A DNA stretch of 64,000 bases, taken from positions 1 to 64,000 of the forward strand of contig CAZEQC010000006.1 of NCBI GenBank assembly GCA_964514285.1, given 5' to 3'. The notes below the pieces were generated by a model. That model worked only from the letters and a program-made list of their open reading frames with translations. It made no database searches and had not been told where the DNA came from. This document shows positions 58,628-64,000 of this stretch, in pieces (position 1 is the first letter of the stretch; the number at the start of each line of letters is the position of its first letter). This DNA comes from SKLM01 sp964514285. GTDB taxonomy: Bacteria; Chloroflexota; Anaerolineae; B4-G1. The position numbers and the translations under genes are program-made.

Positions 58628-58671
58628 CCATAACAGGCATCGGTGATTTAGGTCTGTTATGGTGCTGTCAA
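58628..58671 (-). promoter_or_regulatory. Promoter with CCATAACAG inverted repeat
   Basis: Minus strand TTGACA at 58671-58666 with a weak TAAATC at 58650-58645. CCATAACAG (58628-58636) and CTGTTATGG (58654-58662) form a 9-bp inverted repeat with a 17-bp spacer, covering the spacer and the expected start. A further CTGTTATG lies at 58563-58570. Suggests a regulator of the substrate-binding gene. Confidence 0.5.
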
Positions 58672-58849
58672 CCCGAAACTGTACTGGTATGTCAGGGAGC
58701 AGCGATGGCCTGTGGGGTGCGATTCAGTTTATGATGCTTCAGCCACAGCGCGGGACTGCGAGGGCCCGTGGCTGTGTAAACCCTCGCGAGCGACATTCGC
58801 ACGCTTGTGAGGGATCCCCAAATCCTGGGCGAAGGCGTCGGCGACGAGC

Positions 58850-58891
58850 GGGGATCGTGGTTTCGTTTATGTGAACGAAACCACGATCCCC
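58850..58891. repeat. Perfect 18-bp inverted repeat with 6-nt loop
   Basis: The arm GGGGATCGTGGTTTCGTT (58850-58867) and its exact complement (58874-58891) flank TATGTG. It lies about 80 bp after the AOR stop (minus strand). No T-tract on either side, so a classic terminator is not certain. Confidence 0.85.
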
Positions 58892-58972
58892 TTCGAGTGG
58901 GTAATGCCTTGAGGGCGTGTGCTGCTTCGAGCGGATGGACCGCCAGGGGCTTCCGCCCAGGATGGAAGAGCG

Positions 58973-60859
58973 CTATGCCAAGAGATCCGCCATGCCCAGC
59001 TGCTGTAGGCAGGCGTCGGTCGGCTCGCCAGTCTCGCGATCCCACCCCATCATATCGTAGTAGCGGTGGATGCACCAGTCGAGCTCCTCGTCGCTGATCC
59101 CGATGCCGGCTATGGGCCCCTCGTCAAAGGGCTCCTTGACGCGTTCCGGCAGCCGGTCGTCGTCGGCTGTGAAGCCCTCGCGCATGTTGAACAGACGCGC
59201 TAAGGTCTGGAAACGCGCCCCGACGTCTAACACGTCTTCCGGGTTGTACGTCTCGCCGGTCACTCCCGATAGGGCCTCCGCCAAGTGCTGATATTCGTAG
59301 CAGTAGAAGTGGCAGTTGAGGGCACAGTCCTGGAAGTGCATGAAGTTGACCTCCCGGTAGAAGATCTGCATCTTCTTTTCGCTCAGCTCGTCCGGGGGCA
59401 TCGGTTCCAACGGCTCGTCCATCACATTGTTGACGCGGCTGAGCATCCATCCCTTGCTGGCGAAGTCTGTGTCGTGTATGTTGACCATGTGGTCGGCGCC
59501 AATCGGACAGACAGCGTATCCCACCCCGAGGCCCGCCTTCAGCCGGGGCTCGTGCATGGGCAGCTCCTGCCTTTTGACCGTCACGGCGAAAGGCTTCGTC
59601 TCCGGGCCAAAGCGTTCGCTCATCCGCGCCACGCCCTCGGCTATCACATCGCCAAATCCCTCACGCTTGGCGATCATCTCCACAGTGCGGGGCAATACCT
59701 CGGCCTTGCCCCAGCCGTACTCGATGCCGCCAGTGTCTTCGGCTGTCAGGATGCCCCTCTCGAAGCACTCCATCACGAAGGCGATGGATACACCGGCAGA
59801 GATGACGTCCAGGCCGTAGGCGTTCGATAGCTCGTTCGCCTTCAGCACGGCCAGATTGTCCTCCACGCCACAGCAGGATCCGAAGGCACCCATAGCCTCG
59901 TACTCGGCGCCTCCGTAAGCCGGGTCGAGCCGGCGGTAGGGGTCGTCGGACTCGTTCTCGAAGACCTGTTTGCAGCGCACCGGGCAGGCCTGGCAGGTGT
60001 CGCGCTCCTTCAAGTACATCTCGTAGTTGCGCTCGCCGCTGAGCAGGTGCCGATTCTCGAACATGGCCTTGCTGAAGTTGCGCGTCGGCAGCCCCCCCAG
60101 CGCTCCCCAGCCCATTAAGCTGTCCTGCGTGCCACGTCCGATACCGGCCGTGGCCCAAGCCATGCGGTCCTTGTAGTGCGCACCCAGCCACTTGGCCACC
60201 TTTCTGACGGCGTCCTGGTCGGCGATGGGCAAGCGCATGGTGCCTCGCACAGCGATAGCCTTGAGGTTCTTGGATCCCATCAAGGCGCCCATACCGTTGC
60301 GCCCGGCGGCTCGATTGAGATCGTGAATCACATTGGCGTACAGGACCTGGTTCTCCCCCGCGGGGCCGATCTGCGCCACCCGGATGCGTTCGTCGCCCAG
60401 CTCCTCACGGATGGCGGCCTGTACCGGGGCCGTCGTCTTCCCCCACAGGTGCTCGGCAGAGCGGATCTCTGCCTCGCCGTCCTTGATCCACAGGTAGACG
60501 GGCGATTCGGCACGGCCGTGGACCACGATGCTGTCGAACCCAGCGCGTTTGAATTCGTGTCCCCAGAAGCCGCCCGCGTTCGCATATCCCACAGCCCCGG
60601 TGAGCGGGGACTTCCCACCGATCCCGTGCCGTCCGGAGCCGGGAAGGTTGGTGCCCTGCATAATCCCCGGTGCGACGATGAACAGGTTTTCCGGGCCGAG
60701 TGGATCTACTCCCGCGGGCAGATCCCGATAGAGATAGTAGGCGACCACCGCGCTTCCACCGACTAACAGTCGGTAGAAGTCGTCACTGGGCTCCTCCACG
60801 TGGATATCGCCGGACGTCAGGTCGACATGCAATATCTTGCCGTACGTACCACCGATCAT
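58973..60859 (-). CDS. aor: Tungsten-dependent aldehyde:ferredoxin oxidoreductase
   Basis: 628 residues from ATG 60859, placed by SD GGAGGAGG; an upstream in-frame ATG at 60889 is less likely. Domain 1 starts GGTYGKILHVDLTSGDI, with the pterin-binding GIGGKSPLTGAVGYANAGGFWG. The [4Fe-4S] ligands are in CQACPVRC (C-x2-C-x3-C, about residue 284) and a distal Cys in DCALNCHFYC. MGSKNLKAIAVRG is also diagnostic. It oxidises aldehydes to acids with ferredoxin, or the reverse, in the anaerobic cytoplasm. It is divergent from a GntR regulator. Confidence 0.93.
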   Translation of the reverse strand: MIGGTYGKILHVDLTSGDIHVEEPSDDFYRLLVGGSAVVAYYLYRDLPAGVDPLGPENLFIVAPGIMQGTNLPGSGRHGIGGKSPLTGAVGYANAGGFWGHEFKRAGFDSIVVHGRAESPVYLWIKDGEAEIRSAEHLWGKTTAPVQAAIREELGDERIRVAQIGPAGENQVLYANVIHDLNRAAGRNGMGALMGSKNLKAIAVRGTMRLPIADQDAVRKVAKWLGAHYKDRMAWATAGIGRGTQDSLMGWGALGGLPTRNFSKAMFENRHLLSGERNYEMYLKERDTCQACPVRCKQVFENESDDPYRRLDPAYGGAEYEAMGAFGSCCGVEDNLAVLKANELSNAYGLDVISAGVSIAFVMECFERGILTAEDTGGIEYGWGKAEVLPRTVEMIAKREGFGDVIAEGVARMSERFGPETKPFAVTVKRQELPMHEPRLKAGLGVGYAVCPIGADHMVNIHDTDFASKGWMLSRVNNVMDEPLEPMPPDELSEKKMQIFYREVNFMHFQDCALNCHFYCYEYQHLAEALSGVTGETYNPEDVLDVGARFQTLARLFNMREGFTADDDRLPERVKEPFDEGPIAGIGISDEELDWCIHRYYDMMGWDRETGEPTDACLQQLGMADLLA

Positions 60860-60935
60860 GGCCTCCTCCATTTGGATAGTGCCCACCACGGGTCGTGGGG
60901 GCCAGTCAAACGCTCATTGCTGCTGTGTGCTGGCT

Positions 60936-61017
60936 ATTATATATCAAAACATATTTGAAGTCAAGAAAACCATACTGAAATATCTTACTTGACAAGATAT
61001 ATGAGATCATATATAAT
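60936..61017. promoter_or_regulatory. Divergent promoters and palindromic operators, AOR / GntR
   Basis: Minus: TTGACT (60964-60959), 17-bp spacer, TATAAT (60941-60936) toward AOR. Plus: TTGACA (60989-60994), 17-bp spacer, TATAAT (61012-61017) toward the GntR gene. Two palindromes overlie the plus promoter: ATATCTT-N7-AAGATAT (60980-61000) across the -35, and ATATATGA-GA-TCATATAT (60997-61014) between the boxes. Position fits autorepression by the GntR protein. Confidence 0.78.
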
Positions 61018-61058
61018 CATACTGAGAATCTGATTGCCCAGCCCAGGAGGTTTGAGAC

Positions 61059-61739
61059 GTGGACAACAGCATCTACGCAAATGGTTCTGAACCCGCAGCA
61101 GCCACCGAGGTCGAGCGCGCTATACGCTTCCTGCGCGAGGCTATCCTGCGGGGTGACTACGAACCGGGCCAGCGGTTGCCGCAGAAGGACCTCACCGAGC
61201 AGCTCGACATGAGCCCCACACCCATCCGGGAGGCTCTTCGCATTCTCGAGGCGCAGGGTCTGCTGGAACGGGTGCCCTACAAAGGTGCGTACGTGGCGGA
61301 GGTCTCCCCCGACGAGAGCGAGGAGATCAGTGTCATTCGTTCTGCCCTGGAGGGCCTGGCCACGGAGATGGCCGTGTCGAACCTCACTGAGGACGAAGTC
61401 GATGACCTGGAAAAACTCACCAGAGAGATGCAAGAGGCATGGAACCAGATGAACATCGGGCGGCTGCGCCGCGCCAACTACCGCTTCCACGCTCTGATCT
61501 ACCAGCAGGCTGGATCGCAGCGCCTGTCTGACATGATCATCAGTCTGTGGCCGCGGTTCGCTACCGACACGCTGTGGATGATACCGGGGCGGGCTGAGCG
61601 GTCCATCCAGCAGCACCACGCTCTCATTGACAAGATCCGGGAGGGAGACGCCAAGGCCGCGGCCCAGCTGATGTCGGATCATATTCGGACCGCCGGCGCG
61701 TCGATCACCGAGTTCTTGAAGAGACAACAAGTTGCGTAG
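61059..61739 (+). CDS. GntR-family regulator (FadR/FCD type)
   Basis: 226 residues from GTG 61059 (SD AGGAGG). The N-terminal winged helix has FLREAILRGDYEPGQRLPQKDLTEQLDMSPTPIREALRILEAQGLLERVPYKGAYVAEVS. The all-helical FCD domain follows, with the acidic/His metal- or ligand-site pattern (RANYRFHALIYQQAGSQRL, QQHHALIDKIREGD). It binds short palindromes and is released by an organic acid or acyl-CoA. Two palindromes sit in its own promoter and close to that of AOR. Likely controls AOR, itself and the PrpD/aconitase genes. Confidence 0.92.
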   Translation: MDNSIYANGSEPAAATEVERAIRFLREAILRGDYEPGQRLPQKDLTEQLDMSPTPIREALRILEAQGLLERVPYKGAYVAEVSPDESEEISVIRSALEGLATEMAVSNLTEDEVDDLEKLTREMQEAWNQMNIGRLRRANYRFHALIYQQAGSQRLSDMIISLWPRFATDTLWMIPGRAERSIQQHHALIDKIREGDAKAAAQLMSDHIRTAGASITEFLKRQQVA

Positions 61740-61771
61740 TCCATCACGACGAAGATAGGAGAGAGCCCATC

Positions 61772-63184
61772 GTGACCCCCGAACAGTACATCAGTGAGCA
61801 GATAGCTGACGTAAGTGTTGATCTCGAATACGATGACCTCCCAAAGGAGTCCCGGGTCAAGGCGGCAAACTTGATTCTCGATGTTCTCGGCTCCATCGTT
61901 GGATCGAAGCGCATCGAGTCGAGCCGCATTGCGGCCGAGCTCGCCTTGGAGCTGGGTGGGCCGCCGGAGAGCACCGTCATCGGTTACGGCCGCCGAGTGG
62001 CGGCGCCCAATGCCGCCTTCGCCAACGCTATCCAAGGATACGCCTTTGACTTCGCCGACGATCACAATCAGTCGAACTCGCATCTCAGCGTGGCGACGGT
62101 GCCGGTTAGCCTGGCCCTGGGCGAGAAGCTTGGCGCCAGCGGGAAAGAGGTCTTAGAGGCAGTCGCCCTCGGGGATGAAATCGTCTGTCGGTTGGGATCG
62201 GCCTTCCTTGGCAAGACGTACTACCAGGGCTTCCATCCTACCAGTACGTGCGGCACCTTTGGCGCGACGGTTGCGGCGGCCAAGCTGCTCAAGCTCGGTC
62301 GGCAGCAGACGGTTCACAGCCTGGGTATTGCCGGCAGCCAGGTTGGCGGGCTGATGGCATGGAACACGTCTGGTTCGTACACCAAGCGGCTACAGGCGGG
62401 TCACCCGGCCATGGTGGGTGTGATCTCGGCCATGATGGCCCAGAATGGCTTCAACGGTCCCCCGGCCATCATTGAGGGTGAGGATGGCTTCCTGCAGGCT
62501 TACTCGTACCAGCGGCAATACGACACCAGCTGGATCACGGAGGGCTTGGGAGAGACGTGGGCTTTCGTCAAGACCAGCATCAAGGTCTACCCGTGCTGTC
62601 GCTACTCGGCTGGGCATCTGGACGCCTGCCTTGACATCGCCAATCGGTATCAGCCGGATCCCGAGAGGATCGACCGCATTCTCATCCGCTCCTCCGACTA
62701 CACCATCAAGTTGCTGGCCAAGCCGCGCAAGATGGACCCCCAGAACGTGGTGGACGCCCAGTTCAGCATGCCTTGGCAGGCCGCCATCGCGCTGATCGAC
62801 GGCAGAATCGACGTCGATACGTTCACAGAGGAGAATGTCGACCGGTCCGATGTGCGCAAGCTCATGGAGAAGGTGGAATGGGTTGTGGACGAGGAGTTCG
62901 AGCGGCGATATCCTGAGCACTACTCGTGCGCGGTGACGGTGACGATGGAAGGTGGTACGGAATACACCTCCGAAGTGGAGAACCCCAAAGGGGACTGGCG
63001 GAACCCAGTCACCCAGGATGAGCTGGAGGCGAAGTTCAGGAATTTGGCCGCCCGCGAGATTGATGATGAGGAGCGGATCGAGCGCATCGTCGACTTCGTC
63101 ACAGGTATCCACGAGGCGGACAACGTGAGCAAGCTTTTCAACTTGCTCGACCAAGGCACGGGACGGCAGGGAAACGGGTGCTAG
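61772..63184 (+). CDS. MmgE/PrpD-family protein
   Basis: 470 residues from GTG 61772. The all-helical domain (AANLILDVLGSIVGSKRIESSRIAAELALELGG, NAIQGYAFDFADDHNQSNSHLS, FHPTSTCGTFGATVAAAKLL) and later VKTSIKVYPCCRYSAGHLDA are typical of MmgE/PrpD. Members dehydrate 2-methylcitrate, or act on related acids such as cis-aconitate or iminodisuccinate. The adjoining aconitase-family gene and GntR/FCD regulator favour a tricarboxylate or branched dicarboxylate route. Cytoplasmic. The gene starts 32 bp after the regulator. Confidence 0.9.
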   Translation: MTPEQYISEQIADVSVDLEYDDLPKESRVKAANLILDVLGSIVGSKRIESSRIAAELALELGGPPESTVIGYGRRVAAPNAAFANAIQGYAFDFADDHNQSNSHLSVATVPVSLALGEKLGASGKEVLEAVALGDEIVCRLGSAFLGKTYYQGFHPTSTCGTFGATVAAAKLLKLGRQQTVHSLGIAGSQVGGLMAWNTSGSYTKRLQAGHPAMVGVISAMMAQNGFNGPPAIIEGEDGFLQAYSYQRQYDTSWITEGLGETWAFVKTSIKVYPCCRYSAGHLDACLDIANRYQPDPERIDRILIRSSDYTIKLLAKPRKMDPQNVVDAQFSMPWQAAIALIDGRIDVDTFTEENVDRSDVRKLMEKVEWVVDEEFERRYPEHYSCAVTVTMEGGTEYTSEVENPKGDWRNPVTQDELEAKFRNLAAREIDDEERIERIVDFVTGIHEADNVSKLFNLLDQGTGRQGNGC

Positions 63185-63240
63185 CAGATGTCTCGGGGGG
63201 CGCAGATCCCCTACAGAAGCCGGGGTGAGGGTGGCATGCT

Positions 63241-64000
63241 ATGGATATGACGATGACGGAGAAGATTCTGGCCCGGGCGGCAGGAGAGGGTGAGGTTAGG
63301 CCGGGGCAGATTGTGCAGGTGCCGGTCGACCTTGTCTTTGGGCAGGATACGACGATGCCCTTGGCCTTGATCGAGTTTGGACGCATCGGTGCTGAGCGGG
63401 TGTTCGATTCGGAGAGAGTGGCTATTGTCTGTGATCATTTCGTGCCGAACGCCACGGCGATGGCTGCTGAGCGGACGAAGTCGTTGCGGGAGTTCGCCCG
63501 CCAGCAGGGACTGAAGCACTACTTCGAGGCGGGGCGGGGTGGGAACTTCGGCGTGGAGCACGCTCTGCTACCCGAGGAAGGGCTGATAGCACCGGGGATG
63601 ATCGTTGTCGGTGCTGACTCACACACGACGTCCTACGGAGCCTTGGGGGCGTTCGCCTCGGGATTCGGCAGCACCGACGTCGCGGCAGCTATGGCGGTGG
63701 GCGAGACCTGGCTCCGGGTGCCTGAGACGATGCGCTTCGTCTATCAGGGCGACCTGGGACCCTGGGTGGAGGCGAAAGACCTCATCCTTTACACCATCGG
63801 GCAGATAGGGGTGGCGGGCGCGCTCTACCGGGCCATGGAGCTAACGGGTCCCGTCATCGAGTCGTTGACGGTCGATGAACGTCTGACGATGTGCAACATG
63901 GGGGTGGAAGCCGGGGCAAAGAATACCATCGTCCCCGTGGATGCGGAGACGGAGCGGTACCTTAAGGCTGTGGGCGTGTCGGAGGTGCCTTTCTACGAGG
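63241..64000 (+). CDS. Aconitase / isopropylmalate-dehydratase large-subunit homologue, partial
   Basis: The frame is open from ATG 63241 (63247 and 63253 are also ATG) to the window end, about 253 residues. TEKILARAAGEGEVRPGQIV, VFDSERVAIVCDHFVPN, and IVVGADSHTTSYGALGAFASGFGSTDVAAAMA are LeuC/HacA-type. TMCNMGVEAGAKNTIVPVD is the later substrate-binding block. The remaining [4Fe-4S] Cys residues lie beyond the edge. It resembles the LeuC/homoaconitase branch of about 420 residues, whose small LeuD-like subunit would be expected downstream. Hydrates/dehydrates a hydroxy-tri- or dicarboxylate; probably in one operon with MmgE/PrpD. Confidence 0.9.
   Translation, partial: MDMTMTEKILARAAGEGEVRPGQIVQVPVDLVFGQDTTMPLALIEFGRIGAERVFDSERVAIVCDHFVPNATAMAAERTKSLREFARQQGLKHYFEAGRGGNFGVEHALLPEEGLIAPGMIVVGADSHTTSYGALGAFASGFGSTDVAAAMAVGETWLRVPETMRFVYQGDLGPWVEAKDLILYTIGQIGVAGALYRAMELTGPVIESLTVDERLTMCNMGVEAGAKNTIVPVDAETERYLKAVGVSEVPFYE

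Larger units (their letters stand above)
58485..58972. other. Intergenic region, binding protein / AOR
   Basis: About 490 bp. It holds a minus-strand promoter candidate with an inverted repeat (58628-58671), a hairpin-forming CAGCCAC...GTGGCTG stretch (58740-58774), and a perfect 18-bp inverted repeat (58850-58891). Short open frames in both strands overlap these structures and lack an SD; none is called. Confidence 0.65.

Overview
The window (64 kb, GC-rich, mostly plus-strand) looks like a metagenome-assembled scaffold from a Chloroflexota-type bacterium. This rests on gene content only: a BTAD/SARP-type regulator, a Maf protein with a Cys-rich tail, an XPB helicase cassette, a fused transaldolase/phosphoglucose isomerase, a tungsten aldehyde oxidoreductase, and very short direct repeats between genes. 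No rRNA or complete tRNA is present to confirm it. Two 100-N scaffold gaps (2683-2782, 4144-4243) are each flanked by the same sequence twice, so they are overlapping contig ends and no sequence need be missing.

Layout. 1-411: end of an NAD(P)H-hydrate epimerase. 481-1041: an AhpD-like peroxidase-family gene whose redox motif carries an in-frame TGA at the second Cys position (C-x-x-U), with a bacterial SECIS-like hairpin immediately downstream; read as one selenoprotein. 1064-13163: a pentose-phosphate block (tal-pgi, rpiA, rpe, gnd, zwf, pgl), interrupted by a BTAD regulator (5981-8137), a small exported repeat protein (8255-8743) and a nitroreductase (9030-9587). The regulator is followed by a SARP-style operator: TGAAACG heptamers about 11-12 bp apart, ending 10 bp before a -10 box. 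Similar operators precede the nitroreductase and, 48 kb away, a second exported repeat protein (56525-57046).

13310-25559: a two-gene membrane/lipoprotein unit, a flavin disulfide reductase, an EamA exporter with L-serine dehydratase, RsgA, a lipoprotein glycoside hydrolase, a lipoprotein penicillin-binding protein with Maf, and a CDF transporter. 25631-31162 (minus): a signalling operon of an HTH/receiver-like protein, a single-domain response regulator and a five-GAF hybrid histidine kinase. 31434-34538: acyl-CoA dehydrogenase with etfB and etfA, behind a promoter containing a perfect palindrome. 34914-42989: a small membrane protein, glycogen synthase, Nudix, PfkB kinase, a molybdenum hydroxylase with a reduced FAD-type subunit, UspA and exonuclease III. 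43148-45841: an overlapping metal-related operon (CooT, His-tailed protein, CDF-NifX fusion, AmrS-type radical SAM). 47750-54230: XPB helicase with two large related partners. 54253-56447: lipoyl/octanoyl transferase, DUF503 and an HhH-GPD glycosylase.

57183-64000: an orphan branched-chain-type substrate-binding lipoprotein, then a tungsten aldehyde:ferredoxin oxidoreductase facing a GntR/FCD regulator across two near-consensus divergent promoters with palindromic operators, followed by MmgE/PrpD and an aconitase-family protein running off the end.

The strongest points for a second look are the selenoprotein with its SECIS, the BTAD operator set with its two paralogous exported repeat proteins, the XPB three-gene cassette, the metal operon, and the GntR-controlled AOR/PrpD/aconitase cluster. 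I found no CRISPR array, transposase, integrase or phage gene.
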